This document shows positions 9,537 through 19,305 of a stretch of 64,000 nucleotides of DNA, piece by piece. The stretch lies in the NCBI RefSeq assembly GCF_015553625.1, contig NZ_JADNGY010000003.1, forward strand, positions 62,001 through 126,000. The letters are read 5' to 3'. Source of the DNA: Streptococcus australis (lineage in GTDB: Bacteria > Bacillota > Bacilli > Lactobacillales > Streptococcaceae). The translations under genes were made by a program, and so were the position numbers. How positions within the stretch are numbered: position 1 is the stretch's first letter; each line of letters begins with the position of its first letter. The notes beneath the pieces were generated by a model. That model searched no databases and was not told the DNA's origin. It saw only the letters and a program-made list of their open reading frames with translations.

Positions 9537-10223
9537 ATGAATATTTTGATTACTTCTGGTGGAACGAGTGAAAAAATTGATCAGGTTCGTTCGATTACCA
9601 ACCATTCCACTGGTCAACTTGGAAAAATCATTTCCGAAAAATTTTTAGAGGCAGGATTTTCTGTGACTCTGGTGACCACCCCAACTGCGGTTCAACCGAA
9701 TGCACACCCTCGTTTAACAAAAGTGATCATCAAAGATGTCGCTGAACTTCAAACAGTTCTTGAGAAAGAAACTCCAACTCATCAGGTCCTTATTCATTCC
9801 ATGGCTGTCTCCGACTACAGTCCAGTCTATATGACAGGTTTTCATGCTGTAAAAGAAGCTACTAATTTAGAGCAATTTCTCCATCAAACCAATCAGGAAT
9901 CGAAGATTTCATCGGAGGAAGATTATCAAGTTCTCTTTTTGAAGAAAAATCCTAAGTTGATTTCCTTGGTGAAAGCCTGGAATCCAGACATTCGTTTAAT
10001 TGGATTTAAACTGCTGGTTGATGTATCCCAGGATCAACTGCTATCAGTTGCTCGTGCTAGCCTCAAAAAAAATCAGGCAGAAATGATTGTCGCCAATGAC
10101 TTGAGCGAAATTCAAGACGGGAAGCATCGAGCATACTTAGTTACTAAAGATGCTACTCGAATAGCCAAAACGAAATTGGATATTGCTCAAAAAATCTTCC
10201 ATCACATTACAAATAAAGGATAA
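9537..10223 (+). CDS. coaB: Phosphopantothenate--cysteine ligase
   Basis: Joins 4'-phosphopantothenate to cysteine in coenzyme A synthesis. This is the stand-alone CoaB of streptococci (228 aa), not fused to CoaC. It begins NILITSGGTSEKIDQVRSITNHSTGQLG, the nucleotide-binding and dimer signature, and has the DIRLIGFKLL and EMIVANDLSEIQDGKH segments. The start lies six bases after a -10 hexamer and has no ribosome site. coaC follows after five bases. Confidence 0.94.
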   Translation: MNILITSGGTSEKIDQVRSITNHSTGQLGKIISEKFLEAGFSVTLVTTPTAVQPNAHPRLTKVIIKDVAELQTVLEKETPTHQVLIHSMAVSDYSPVYMTGFHAVKEATNLEQFLHQTNQESKISSEEDYQVLFLKKNPKLISLVKAWNPDIRLIGFKLLVDVSQDQLLSVARASLKKNQAEMIVANDLSEIQDGKHRAYLVTKDATRIAKTKLDIAQKIFHHITNKG

Positions 10224-10228
10224 AACCT

Positions 10229-10768
10229 ATGGCCAATATTCTACTAGCTGTTACAGGAAGTATTTCTGCATATAAGGCAGCGGATATCACCAGTCAATTG
10301 ACCAAGCTCGGTCATCAGCTGAAGGTAATCATGACTCCTGCAGCTACAGCTTTTATCACTCCCCTAACCCTTCAGGTCCTTTCAAAAAATCCAGTCGGTC
10401 TAGATGTCATGATTGAAGAGGATCCACAGCGGATTGAACACATCGACATTGGAAAAGAAACAGACCTCTTTCTAGTAGCACCGGCTAGTGCCAATACGAT
10501 TGCTAAACTTGCCATGGGGCTAGCAGATAATATGGTGACGAGCACAGCTCTAGCCTTGCCTCAAGAAACTAAAAAAATCCTAGCCCCCGCTATGAATACG
10601 AAAATGCTGGAACACCCAGCTACCCAACGAAATCTAAAACTCTTACAAGACTACGGCTATCAGATTATTCAACCTCGCTATGCTACTCTGGCTTGTGGCG
10701 ATCAAGGGGCTGGAGCTTTAGCTTCTATCGAAACCATTCTAACTACTATACAGGAGTCGCTTTCATGA
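10229..10768 (+). CDS. coaC: Phosphopantothenoylcysteine decarboxylase
   Basis: FMN-dependent decarboxylation to 4'-phosphopantetheine. The 179-aa flavoprotein shows LLAVTGSISAYKAAD (flavin-binding loop), IEHIDIGKETDLFLVAPASANT with the catalytic His, PAMNTKMLEHPA (PAMNxxM motif) and the substrate-clamp Cys in LACGDQGAG. It forms a tight unit with coaB, and its stop overlaps the next start (ATGA). Confidence 0.95.
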   Translation: MANILLAVTGSISAYKAADITSQLTKLGHQLKVIMTPAATAFITPLTLQVLSKNPVGLDVMIEEDPQRIEHIDIGKETDLFLVAPASANTIAKLAMGLADNMVTSTALALPQETKKILAPAMNTKMLEHPATQRNLKLLQDYGYQIIQPRYATLACGDQGAGALASIETILTTIQESLS

Positions 10769-11325
10769 AAAAATCCTCATCCATTTCACGCATTGCTATA
10801 TTTTTCGCGGTAATGATTACCATCCATTTTACAACTTCCTTCATCTTACATTTTGTACCATCAGGTATTCAGCCAACCTTGGTTCATATCCCTGTCGTGA
10901 TCGCGTCTATCATTTATGGACCTCGTACAGGTGCTATTCTAGGACTGCTTATGGGACTCTTTAGTTTAACGATGAATACTCTTGTTTTAACCCCAGCAAG
11001 CTATCTATTTAGTCCCTTTGTGCCAAACGGAAATCTCTATTCCCTTGTCATCGCTATAGTACCGCGTATTCTCATCGGGGTAACACCTTATTTTGTCTAT
11101 CGATGGATGCACAATCGTACTGGGTTAATAACAGCCGGCATTGTCGGATCTATGACCAATACTGTATTCGTTTTAAGCGGGATTTACCTCTTCTTTGGTA
11201 ACAGCTTTGGAAGAGGAATTCAACATTTTCTTGGCTTGATTGTTTCTACTAACTCACTCATCGAAGTTATTGCAACAGTTCTGATCACTAGTGCCGTTGT
11301 CCCAGCCCTTGAAAAATTAAAATAA
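10765..11325 (+). CDS. panT: ECF transporter S component, probably pantothenate-specific
   Basis: A 186-aa hydrophobic protein with about six membrane helices. A cytoplasmic GPRTGAILGLLMGL segment resembles the loop by which S components contact the EcfT coupling subunit. It begins four bases inside coaC with GGAG upstream, so it belongs to the coaB-coaC operon, which implies uptake of the CoA precursor pantothenate (PanT family). No ATPase or EcfT gene is nearby, as expected for group II ECF systems sharing a common energising module. Specificity rests on context only. Confidence 0.75.
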   Translation: MKKSSSISRIAIFFAVMITIHFTTSFILHFVPSGIQPTLVHIPVVIASIIYGPRTGAILGLLMGLFSLTMNTLVLTPASYLFSPFVPNGNLYSLVIAIVPRILIGVTPYFVYRWMHNRTGLITAGIVGSMTNTVFVLSGIYLFFGNSFGRGIQHFLGLIVSTNSLIEVIATVLITSAVVPALEKLK

Positions 11326-11331
11326 AAAGTT

Positions 11332-11506
11332 GAGAGTGGGACAGAAATCGGTCATTCGTTAGAATTTGATTTCGTTGTCCCACCTCCGCACAGTTGAGTA
11401 GGGCTGTAAAAGCTGATGAAATCAGCGTAGTAGAGCCCACTCAAGCACTGCGTCTTGCTCGACAATCTAAAGATAATTGAGAGGCTAGGACTTTTGTCCC
11501 AGCCTT
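11332..11506 (+). repeat. 175-bp intergenic repeat, copy B
   Basis: Same family and orientation as copy A, beginning six bases after the panT stop. The right end reads TTTTGTCCCAGCCT and runs into a T-rich stretch, so it may also terminate the coaB operon. Confidence 0.9.
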
Positions 11507-11579
11507 TTTACTATCCGAAACCCCTCTTTATTTTTGAAAAGATTTACAATTATCGCTAGAATTTTCTGAAAAAATTTGC

Positions 11580-11585
11580 TATAAT
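11580..11585 (+). promoter_or_regulatory. -10 element of pgm
   Basis: TATAAT 37 bases before the pgm ATG; the matching -35 is poor. An AAAGGAG site lies between. Confidence 0.5.
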
Positions 11586-11622
11586 GTAAGCGATTAATTA
11601 TATATCAAAAGGAGACGCTTGC

Positions 11623-13341
11623 ATGACTTATCAAGAAAACTTCCAAAAATGGGCTGATTTTGCTGACCTACCAGATTACCTTCGTCGCGATTTGGAAAAC
11701 ATGGATGAAAAAACCAAAGAAGATGCCTTCTACACGAACCTTGAATTCGGTACTGCTGGTATGCGTGGATTGATTGGTGCCGGTACCAACCGTATTAACA
11801 TCTATGTAGTCCGTCAAGCAACTGAAGGTTTGGCTCGTTTGATCGAATCAAAGGGTGGAAATGAAAAAGAACGTGGGGTAGCCATCGCTTACGATAGCCG
11901 TCACTTCTCTCCAGAGTTTGCCTTTGAATCAGCAGCAGTTCTTGCAAAACACGGTATTAAATCTTATGTTTTTGAAAGTCTCCGTCCAACTCCAGAACTT
12001 TCATTCGCGGTTCGTCACCTCAACTGTTTTGCTGGTATCATGATTACTGCTAGCCACAACCCAGCTCCATTCAATGGATACAAGGTTTACGGTGAAGATG
12101 GTGGCCAAATGCCTCCACATGATGCAGATGCTTTGACAACCTATATTCGTGCGATCGAAAATCCATTTGCTGTGGAAGTCGCTGATGTTGAAGCAGAAAA
12201 AGCCTCTGGTTTGATCGAAGTTATTGGTGAAGCGATTGATGCTGAATACCTCAAAGAAGTCAAAGACGTGAACATCAATCCTGCCTTGATTGAAGAATTC
12301 GGTAAAGACATGAAGATTGTCTACACTCCACTTCACGGTACTGGTGAAATGTTAGCTCGTCGTGCTCTTGCTCAAGCAGGATTTGATTCTGTTCAAGTTG
12401 TTGAAGCTCAAGCAACTCCAGATCCAGACTTCTCTACTGTTAAATCTCCAAACCCAGAAAGCCAAGCAGCCTTTGCTCTAGCTGAAGAACTTGGTCGCCA
12501 AGTAGGAGCTGATGTTCTTGTTGCAACGGACCCTGATGCTGACCGTGTCGGTGTTGAAGTCCTTCAAAAAGATGGTAGCTACCTCAACCTTTCAGGTAAC
12601 CAAATCGGTGCCATCATGGCTAAGTACATCTTGGAAGCCCACAAAAACGCTGGGACCCTTCCTGAAAATGCAGCACTCTGCAAATCAATCGTATCAACTG
12701 ACTTGGTAACGAAGATTGCTGAAAGCTACGGCGCAACCATGTTTAACGTCTTGACTGGTTTCAAATTTATCGCTGAAAAGATTCAAGAATTCGAAGAAAA
12801 ACACAATCACACATACATGATGGGATTTGAAGAAAGCTTCGGTTACTTAATCAAACCATTCGTACGTGATAAAGATGCCATCCAAGCTGTCCTTGTTGTT
12901 GCTGAGCTTGCAGCCTACTACCGCTCTCGTGGTTTGACTCTTGCAGACGGTATCGAAGAAATCTACAAAGAGTATGGCTACTATGCTGAGAAGACTATTT
13001 CTGTGACCCTTTCAGGTGTCGATGGTGCTGAGCAAATCAAAGCGATCATGGCTAAATTCCGTGAAAACGGTCCAAAAGAGTTTAACGAAACAGCCGTTTC
13101 AATCACTGAAGACTTCAAAGCACAAACATCTACTGCCGCTGATGGTACTGTAACAGCCTTGACGACTCCTCCAAGTGATGTATTGAAATACACACTTGCT
13201 GACGGTTCATGGATTGCTGTTCGTCCTTCAGGTACTGAACCAAAAATTAAGTTCTACATTGCAGTTGTTGGTGAAAGCAACGAAGAGTCACAAGCTAAGA
13301 TTGCTAACATCGAAGCTGAAATCAATGCATTTGTAAAATAA
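11623..13341 (+). CDS. pgm: Phosphoglucomutase / phosphomannomutase
   Basis: Interconverts glucose-1-P and glucose-6-P, feeding UDP-glucose, glycolipid and capsule synthesis. The 572-aa protein of the alpha-D-phosphohexomutase superfamily has the phosphoserine loop TASHNPAPFNGYK (Ser near residue 144), the metal loop DPDADRVG (about 303-310), the sugar loop GFEESFGYL and the C-terminal phosphate loop VRPSGTEPKIKFY. AAAGGAG precedes the ATG. It is monocistronic with its own terminator. Its codon use is strongly biased, as expected for a highly expressed gene. Confidence 0.96.
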   Translation: MTYQENFQKWADFADLPDYLRRDLENMDEKTKEDAFYTNLEFGTAGMRGLIGAGTNRINIYVVRQATEGLARLIESKGGNEKERGVAIAYDSRHFSPEFAFESAAVLAKHGIKSYVFESLRPTPELSFAVRHLNCFAGIMITASHNPAPFNGYKVYGEDGGQMPPHDADALTTYIRAIENPFAVEVADVEAEKASGLIEVIGEAIDAEYLKEVKDVNINPALIEEFGKDMKIVYTPLHGTGEMLARRALAQAGFDSVQVVEAQATPDPDFSTVKSPNPESQAAFALAEELGRQVGADVLVATDPDADRVGVEVLQKDGSYLNLSGNQIGAIMAKYILEAHKNAGTLPENAALCKSIVSTDLVTKIAESYGATMFNVLTGFKFIAEKIQEFEEKHNHTYMMGFEESFGYLIKPFVRDKDAIQAVLVVAELAAYYRSRGLTLADGIEEIYKEYGYYAEKTISVTLSGVDGAEQIKAIMAKFRENGPKEFNETAVSITEDFKAQTSTAADGTVTALTTPPSDVLKYTLADGSWIAVRPSGTEPKIKFYIAVVGESNEESQAKIANIEAEINAFVK

Positions 13342-13348
13342 GCAAGAG

Positions 13349-13380
13349 AAAAGATGAGATAAATCTATCTCATCTTTTTT
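13349..13380 (+). terminator. Terminator of pgm
   Basis: Perfect stem AAAGATGAGATA/TATCTCATCTTT followed by a T run. Confidence 0.9.
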
Positions 13381-13448
13381 CATATCAAAATTAAGCATTT
13401 TTTCTTTCTTTATGGCATACTAGATTTATAAGAAAGCGAGGTAATCTC

Positions 13449-13796
13449 ATGGAACAATTTTTAGTAGATATTAAAGATCTCGAAGTAACCACTGTAGCGC
13501 GTGCGCAAGAAGCCATCGACAAAAAAGAAACAGCAACCTTCTTTATTGGACGCAAGACTTGCCCATATTGCCGTAAGTTCGCTGCTAAATTAGCAACTGT
13601 AGTAGCTGAAACAAAAGCTCATATCTACTTCATCAATAGTGAAGAACCAAGCCAATTAGAGGCTTTACAAGCCTTCCGTTCAACCTATGGCATTCCAACT
13701 GTACCAGGATTTTTACATGTCGAAGCAGGTGAAGTAACGGTTCGTTGTGACTCTTCTATGTCAGAAGAAGAAATTAAAGCATTCGCTCATCTATAA
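13449..13796 (+). CDS. Thioredoxin-like protein, bacteriocin-accessory (PedC/BrcD) type
   Basis: A 115-aa thioredoxin fold with the redox site CPYC at residues 38-41 and a conserved TVPG (cis-Pro) loop near residue 82. It has no signal peptide, so it is cytoplasmic. Such proteins are annotated as bacteriocin transport accessory proteins because homologues sit in class II bacteriocin loci; no bacteriocin gene is nearby, so a general disulfide-exchange role is more likely. It has a GAGG ribosome site and lies alone between pgm and repeat copy C. Confidence 0.82.
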   Translation: MEQFLVDIKDLEVTTVARAQEAIDKKETATFFIGRKTCPYCRKFAAKLATVVAETKAHIYFINSEEPSQLEALQAFRSTYGIPTVPGFLHVEAGEVTVRCDSSMSEEEIKAFAHL

Positions 13797-13805
13797 GAAA
13801 AAATT

Positions 13806-13980
13806 GAGGCTGGGACAAAAGTCCTAGCCTCTTAATTATCTTTGGATTGTCGAGCAAGACTCAGTGGTTGAGTGGGCTCTACTACGCTGATTCCATCAGC
13901 TTTTACAGCCCTTCTCAACTGTGCGGAGGTGGGACGACGAAATCGAATTCTAACGAATTACCGATTTCTGTCCCACTCTC
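13806..13980 (-). repeat. 175-bp intergenic repeat, copy C
   Basis: Inverted relative to copies A, B and E. It lies between the convergent 3' ends of the thioredoxin-like gene (nine bases away) and mutY, whose TGA stop uses the first bases of the repeat. Confidence 0.9.
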
Positions 13981-15133
13981 ATTTTTCGTTTTCTGTAAAA
14001 GTCGTCCAAATCTTTTGCTGGGGTTTGGCAAAAGGATAGGCCGAAAATTCTTCTGGTCTTAACCAAACAGTCGATTCACTTGTTGGCTGCTCTCCTTCTT
14101 TTACCAAGCCGTAACGAAGTTGAACCTGCCATTTGCGATGTGAAAAGACATGCTGGACGATGGGATAAGATTTCTCTTGCCAATCAATGACCAAGTCATA
14201 ATCCTGTTCAAAGGAAAGTATTTCCGGAAGGTCTCCTGCTTGCCCCTTTCCATCCAGTAGAGACAACTGCCCCAAGTTCTCCGATAGATTATCCACTTCA
14301 ATCAAGGGAAAATGCCAAAAACCAGATAATAGGCCTTCTCGTTCATTTTTCTCCAGCAAATAGCGCCCTTGACTATCCTTTATAATAAAGGCTGTTAAAT
14401 AAACTGGCACTGGTTTCTTTTTAGGAGCCTTGATGGGATAACGATCCATGGTTCCATGCTGATAAGCCGCACTAAATTCCTTAACAGGACTCTCTTCGGG
14501 CCGTGGATTGACTGGTGATTCAATATCTGAGCCCAGATCCATCAAAGCCTGATTGAAATCACCCGGACGCTCTGGATCGATCAAGACTTCCATCATGGCT
14601 TGAAAAATCTTACGATTAGTCGGAACTCCGATATCGTAGTCAACCTCAAACAAACGAGCTAAAACCCGCATGACATTGCCATCCACTGCTGGCTCTGGCA
14701 AGCCAAAAGCAATACTGGCAATGGCACCAGCTGTATAAGGTCCAATTCCCTTGAGTTTAGAGATAGCCTCATAGCTTGATGGGAAAACACCCCCATGGTC
14801 CTCCATGATTTGCTGGGCAGCTTTCTGCATGTTGCGGACCCTCGAGTAATAGCCCAAGCCCTCCCAAGCTTTTAAGAGCTTTTCTTCAGGGGCTTGAGCT
14901 AAATCCGCAATGGTCGGAAACCAATCCAAAAAACGCTCATAATAAGGAATAACCGTATCGACACGTGTCTGCTGGAGCATAATCTCTGAAATCCATATTT
15001 TATAAGGATCCTGCGTCCGTCTCCAGGGGAGATCCCGTTTATTGGCATCATACCAGGCTAATAACTTTTCTCGGAAAGAGGCAATTTTTTCCTCCTCCCA
15101 CATGATAATCCCGTAATCTTTTAAATCCATCAT
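13979..15133 (-). CDS. mutY: A/G-specific adenine glycosylase
   Basis: Removes adenine mispaired with 8-oxoguanine. The 384-aa protein has the HhH-GPD fold (PWRRTQDPYKIWISEIMLQQTRVDTVIPYY with the catalytic Glu, then KGIGPYTAGAIASIAF and VDGNVMRVLARL) and a C-terminal NUDIX-like 8-oxoG recognition domain. The four cysteines of the [4Fe-4S] loop are absent: the region after DLGSDIESPVNPRPEESPV has none. I recall this as usual for streptococcal MutY. The start is one of two ATGs at 15128-15133, directly after a -10 hexamer. Confidence 0.94.
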   Translation of the reverse strand: MMDLKDYGIIMWEEEKIASFREKLLAWYDANKRDLPWRRTQDPYKIWISEIMLQQTRVDTVIPYYERFLDWFPTIADLAQAPEEKLLKAWEGLGYYSRVRNMQKAAQQIMEDHGGVFPSSYEAISKLKGIGPYTAGAIASIAFGLPEPAVDGNVMRVLARLFEVDYDIGVPTNRKIFQAMMEVLIDPERPGDFNQALMDLGSDIESPVNPRPEESPVKEFSAAYQHGTMDRYPIKAPKKKPVPVYLTAFIIKDSQGRYLLEKNEREGLLSGFWHFPLIEVDNLSENLGQLSLLDGKGQAGDLPEILSFEQDYDLVIDWQEKSYPIVQHVFSHRKWQVQLRYGLVKEGEQPTSESTVWLRPEEFSAYPFAKPQQKIWTTFTENEK

Positions 15134-15139
15134 ATTCCT

Positions 15140-15148
15140 AGTATACCA
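15140..15148 (-). promoter_or_regulatory. Extended -10 of mutY, predicted leaderless
   Basis: Minus strand TGGTATACT followed by six bases (AGGAAT) and ATGATG. The AGGA would lie upstream of the expected transcription start. Confidence 0.6.
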
Positions 15149-15186
15149 TAGAATGACTTCTACTTTAGAGATTCTGACTCTACCAT

Positions 15187-15217
15187 AAAAAGGCCTAGGA
15201 AATCCCTAAGCCTTTCA
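15187..15217 (-). terminator. Terminator of the relQ-nadK-rluD-pta operon
   Basis: Stem AAGGC-TAGG/CCTA-GCCTT with single-base bulges, followed by a run of T on the minus strand. Confidence 0.75.
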
Positions 15218-15224
15218 ATCATTC

Positions 15225-16199
15225 TTATTGTTCCACAGCTTGAGCTGCTGTGATCAAGGTCAATTTGTAAACGTCATCTGCATTACATCCGCGAGAAAGG
15301 TCGTTAACTGGTTTGTTCAACCCTTGCAAAACTGGTCCTACTGCAGCAAAGCCACCGAGACGTTCTGCCATCTTGTACCCAATGTTACCAGCCTCAATAC
15401 CTGGGAAGATAAAGACATTAGCTTGTCCTGCCACCTTGCTTCCTGGAGCTTTCAATGCTGCTGTTTCTGGTACAAAGGCAGCGTCAAATTGCAATTCCCC
15501 ATCAATTTCAAGGTCTGGACGAAGTTCATGAGCGATTTTTGTTGCTTCCACAACTTTATCAACACTTTCACCGAAACCAGAACCTTTGGTTGAATAGCTC
15601 AACATGGCGATTTTCGGATCGATGCCAAACATCTTGGCTGTGATAGCAGAGTTGATGGCAATTTCAGCCAAGCCTTCAGCATCTGGATTGATGTTAATCG
15701 CACAGTCACCAAACAAGTAACGTTCAGAACCACGAACCATGAGGAAGGCACCTGAAGTGCGTTTGACATTTGGACGAGTTTTGATAATTTGAAGGGCTGG
15801 ACGAACAGTTGCAGCTGTTGAGTGAATCGCACCTGAAACCATACCATCAACGATTCCCAGATGTACCAACATAACACCAAAGTAGTTGACATCGTCTTGC
15901 AAAATTTGACGTGCTTCTTCTTCTGTCATTTTACCCTTCCGACGTTCTACCAAGGAAGCTACCATCTCATCAAAGCCTGCGTAAGAATGCGGGTCGATAA
16001 CTTCGTATCCTTCCAAAACTCCTTCAATTTCAAGGTAAATACGAATCTTATCTGGATTACCAAGCAAGACAGGTGTAACGTCTGTTTCTTTTACAATCCG
16101 TTTTGCTGCTTGCAGAATACGAGGCTCTTCCCCTTCTGGTAACACAATACGAGCATTCTTACCAACGAGGTTGGTTTTGAGGCTTTCAAAAACTTCCAT
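15225..16199 (-). CDS. pta: Phosphate acetyltransferase
   Basis: Converts acetyl-CoA to acetyl phosphate, which acetate kinase uses to make ATP. At 324 aa it is the short, single-domain PTA_PTB type without the N-terminal P-loop domain of the E. coli enzyme. Recognisable parts are VLPEGEEPRILQAAKRIV, MVSGAIHSTAATVRPALQII and the C-terminal GPVLQGLNKPVNDLSRGC. AAAGGAG lies before the ATG. It is last in an operon with relQ, nadK and a pseudouridine synthase. Confidence 0.96.
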   Translation of the reverse strand: MEVFESLKTNLVGKNARIVLPEGEEPRILQAAKRIVKETDVTPVLLGNPDKIRIYLEIEGVLEGYEVIDPHSYAGFDEMVASLVERRKGKMTEEEARQILQDDVNYFGVMLVHLGIVDGMVSGAIHSTAATVRPALQIIKTRPNVKRTSGAFLMVRGSERYLFGDCAININPDAEGLAEIAINSAITAKMFGIDPKIAMLSYSTKGSGFGESVDKVVEATKIAHELRPDLEIDGELQFDAAFVPETAALKAPGSKVAGQANVFIFPGIEAGNIGYKMAERLGGFAAVGPVLQGLNKPVNDLSRGCNADDVYKLTLITAAQAVEQ

Positions 16200-16220
16200 G
16201 AGTTTCTCCTTTGAAAAAAA

Positions 16221-17111
16221 TTAAATATTTGATAACTGTTTTAAGACTCGGCTAAAATCATCTGGCAGAGAGCTTTCAATTCGGAGCTCCTCTTCCAAAA
16301 AAGGATGATAAAAAGCCAAGGAATGGCAATGCAAGGCTTGTCGAAGAATCCCATCTTCTAACGAACCTCCATAGAGATCATCTCCCAAAAGTGGAAAACC
16401 AATATGAGAAAAATGAACGCGAATCTGATGGGTCCGGCCTGTATGCAACTGGATATCCACCAGATGAATATCACCAAAAGACTGGACAACTTGGTAGCTG
16501 GTATGAGCATACTTGCCACCTTTTGCTACCTTTCGGGTAATAATGGAGTCTTCATCACGCGCAATGGGGGCTATGATATCCCCCTTGCTTGCCAACTCAC
16601 CCGTCCCCTTTACCAATGCAAAGTAACGTTTTTGAATCGTCTTAGCCTGAAGTTGCTTATCCAAGCGAGCATGGGCATAGCCATGTTTGGCAAAAAGCAT
16701 GATCCCACTGGTATCCTTGTCTAAACGGGTGACAATATGAACGAGCTGATTTTCATACTGATTGCGAACATAGTAACCCTTGACAAAGTTCGCAATGGTG
16801 TTGGAATGAAGGGAGCTAGGAATGGATGCCACTCCTGCTGGTTTGTTGATAACCAAGAAATGATCGTCTTCGTACAAGATTTCCAAATCACGATCAATGG
16901 CCTCCAAAGCTTCATAACCTTCCTCAGAGGGAATATCAATCGTTACCTTATCTCCGATATCCAGAAGATAAATGGCATTTTGTTCAACGCCATTGACTAA
17001 AATCTGGCCTCCAGAAAACTTGATCTTGGCCAATAACCCCTTTGAAACCTGGTGCTTCTTCAGGAATGTTTTAACCTTGACATGTTCATCTGCAATAAAC
17101 TCGAACCTCAT
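16221..17111 (-). CDS. RluA-family pseudouridine synthase (RluD-like)
   Basis: A 296-aa protein with an N-terminal S4-like RNA-binding part ([20 protein letters not shown]) and a pseudouridine synthase core. The catalytic Asp is in [16 protein letters not shown] and the [12 protein letters not shown] motif II is intact. The target is probably rRNA (23S, RluD/YlyB/YjbO type) but cannot be fixed from sequence. It overlaps nadK by four bases. Confidence 0.92.
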   Translation of the reverse strand: MRFEFIADEHVKVKTFLKKHQVSKGLLAKIKFSGGQILVNGVEQNAIYLLDIGDKVTIDIPSEEGYEALEAIDRDLEILYEDDHFLVINKPAGVASIPSSLHSNTIANFVKGYYVRNQYENQLVHIVTRLDKDTSGIMLFAKHGYAHARLDKQLQAKTIQKRYFALVKGTGELASKGDIIAPIARDEDSIITRKVAKGGKYAHTSYQVVQSFGDIHLVDIQLHTGRTHQIRVHFSHIGFPLLGDDLYGGSLEDGILRQALHCHSLAFYHPFLEEELRIESSLPDDFSRVLKQLSNI

Positions 17112-17926
17112 TCGTCAATATCTCCGATAAAGGCATCCTTGACCCGATTCCAGAAACTGGTATGGCTTGGGCTCGCTACGAAATTGATCTTGTGGTTATC
17201 AATCTGGTACTCGATATGGGCGATATTTCGATAGGAATAGGTTGAATTATCAACAGAGAGAATGTGAAAACCAGGCCGGCTTGGCGTAATTTCAATCTTA
17301 TCTTTTTTAGGAACAATGATCGATGACCCCAAAGTTCGATAGACACGATTATTCAGACTAGCGATTTCAGCAATCTGAAGCGCTTCGATCGTCGGGTGAA
17401 GAACAGCTCCTCCCAAAGATTTGTTATAAGCTGTGCTACCTGTAGGGGTCGAAACCGTAATGCCATCCCCTCTGAATCGCTCAAAATGAACGCCATTGAT
17501 GGTTAAATCAGCCACCATGGTTCGATCGCTGCGTTTGATTGTCGCTTCGTTAAGAGCTCGCATAATCTTCGTATCCCCATTATCAAAGGTCACTTTGACA
17601 TTAAGGATTGGGTAAGATACCTTGGCACCTGTATCGAACTTGAGATTTTCTACCAACTTGTCAATCTCATCATCTAAATAGTCCGTATAAAATCCAAGAT
17701 GACCCGTATGCACTCCAACAAAACGAACCCGATCTAATTGACTCTCGTACTTATGAAAAGCCGAGAGCAACATACCATCCCCACCGATAGAGATCACGAT
17801 ATCCGGATGCTTCTCAGTTAAGATAAAATTATTCTTTTTTAATTTATAACGAAGTTGTTGAAAAACCTCTTCGCTCTGGCGTTTTCGATTCCGAATAATC
17901 GAAACCTTTTTACCTGTAGTCCTCAT
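17108..17926 (-). CDS. nadK: NAD kinase
   Basis: Phosphorylates NAD to NADP. The 272-aa protein shows the diagnostic GGDG loop ([17 protein letters not shown]), the NE/D motif [12 protein letters not shown] and [15 protein letters not shown]. The start [11 protein letters not shown] at 17926 matches the usual streptococcal N-terminus; in-frame upstream starts lie inside relQ. It overlaps the relQ 3' end by 17 bases, so the alarmone synthetase and NAD kinase are translationally coupled. Confidence 0.95.
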   Translation of the reverse strand: MRTTGKKVSIIRNRKRQSEEVFQQLRYKLKKNNFILTEKHPDIVISIGGDGMLLSAFHKYESQLDRVRFVGVHTGHLGFYTDYLDDEIDKLVENLKFDTGAKVSYPILNVKVTFDNGDTKIMRALNEATIKRSDRTMVADLTINGVHFERFRGDGITVSTPTGSTAYNKSLGGAVLHPTIEALQIAEIASLNNRVYRTLGSSIIVPKKDKIEITPSRPGFHILSVDNSTYSYRNIAHIEYQIDNHKINFVASPSHTSFWNRVKDAFIGDIDE

Positions 17927-18581
17927 CTGTATCATCACTATTTCCGACGCCATCGTTTAATTTACGATGCATTGGATCAAAAAGAGCTTGCGCCTCCTGA
18001 ATGGCATCACGAATGGCACCCATTTCCTCATCGAGTTGATAAGCCAAATTCGCGGTGACTTCAAGACGCTTCTTAATCTCGTCCGGAAAATCTCCTTTAT
18101 ATTTGTAATTTAATGAGTGTTCAATGGTGGCCCAGAAATTCATAGACAAAGTACGAATCTGAATCTCTGCCAAAATCGTTTCATAGCCATTAATGGTATC
18201 TACTGGATACTCTACCACTACATGATAGCTTCGATACCCACTTGATTTCTTGTGACGAATATAATCTCGTTCTTGAACCACGCGCATATCCTGACGCTTC
18301 CGCAAGACTTCTAGGACTTCGTCTACGTCATCTACAAATTGAACCATGATCCTCAGACCAGCAATATCTTGCATATCTTGAGCCAGGTTCTCTTCAGATA
18401 TACTTCTGCGTTCCATCTTTTCGAGAATACTCTCAATCGGCTTCACACGACCGGTCACAAACTCGATTGGGGAATGCTTTTGTTGTTTGCGATACTGCTT
18501 TCTTATCCCACGAAGTTTAATCTTCAACTCCCCAACTGCTTGGATATAGGGATCTAAAAAATTTTCCCAATCAATCGCCAT
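17910..18581 (-). CDS. relQ: Small alarmone synthetase RelQ
   Basis: GTP pyrophosphokinase of the single-domain SAS1 type, making (p)ppGpp without a hydrolase or TGS/ACT domains. At 223 aa it shows [17 protein letters not shown], the G-loop-like [17 protein letters not shown] and [23 protein letters not shown]. It is the first gene of the relQ-nadK-rluD-pta operon. A TATAAT lies near 18632 on the minus strand with a leader of about 40 bases. Confidence 0.94.
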   Translation of the reverse strand: MAIDWENFLDPYIQAVGELKIKLRGIRKQYRKQQKHSPIEFVTGRVKPIESILEKMERRSISEENLAQDMQDIAGLRIMVQFVDDVDEVLEVLRKRQDMRVVQERDYIRHKKSSGYRSYHVVVEYPVDTINGYETILAEIQIRTLSMNFWATIEHSLNYKYKGDFPDEIKKRLEVTANLAYQLDEEMGAIRDAIQEAQALFDPMHRKLNDGVGNSDDTDEDYR

Positions 18582-18676
18582 TGAATCACCTTGTCATCTC
18601 AAAGTTTTTTGTATAAAATAAACACATCTATTATTATATCATAAAGAGCTTGCAAACGAAAGAAAAGGACGTAGCT

Positions 18677-19243
18677 ATGAATCATTTAGAAATTGAATTT
18701 AAAACCTTACTAACCAAAGAAGAGTACCATTCTCTAGAAGACTTTTTCAAGGACCAACCTCCTATCCGACAAACCAATCACTATATTGACACGCCCGACC
18801 AAGCTATCCGGAATCATCGGATGGCCTTGCGAATTCGTACCTTAGCTGATCGAGCTGAGCTAACCCTTAAAGTACCGCAAGATGCGGGACATTTTGAATA
18901 CAATCAAGCCCTTACTTTTGAACAAGTAGAAGCCTTTCTCTCCAAGAAGAAACTCCCTCAAGGTGATATTGCCAGCTTTCTCACTGATTTAGACATTCCT
19001 CTAACTTCCTTAGATGTCTGGGGAAGTCTAGAAACAGAGAGACGGGAGAAAAGAATCCCTAAAGGATTATTAGCTTTTGACCGTAGTCGCTATAACTCTA
19101 TCGAGGACTATGAGTTGGAGATGGAGGTAGATGACGCCTCAGATGAAACTTATTTTCACGAATTTCTCAAGGAAAAACAAATTGAATACAAGCCAGCAAA
19201 AAGTAAAGTAGCAAGATTGGCTCAAAGTTTGCTAAATAGCTGA
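18677..19243 (+). CDS. CYTH domain phosphatase
   Basis: A 188-aa CYTH (triphosphate tunnel) protein with the signature EIEFKTLLT (ExExK) at the N-terminus and alternating charged strands RMALRIRTL, AELTLKVP and DYELEMEVDD. Likely an inorganic tripolyphosphatase or thiamine-triphosphatase-like hydrolase. The start at 18677 has AAAGGA seven bases upstream. It is divergent from relQ, a neighbour pair I recall as conserved in streptococci, so a link to nucleotide signalling is possible but unproven. Confidence 0.88.
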   Translation: MNHLEIEFKTLLTKEEYHSLEDFFKDQPPIRQTNHYIDTPDQAIRNHRMALRIRTLADRAELTLKVPQDAGHFEYNQALTFEQVEAFLSKKKLPQGDIASFLTDLDIPLTSLDVWGSLETERREKRIPKGLLAFDRSRYNSIEDYELEMEVDDASDETYFHEFLKEKQIEYKPAKSKVARLAQSLLNS

Positions 19244-19305
19244 AATTACTGAATTTTTTTGCTAAAATAAGTCTAGACAAAAATATCTAAATGAGGATCA
19301 AACAC

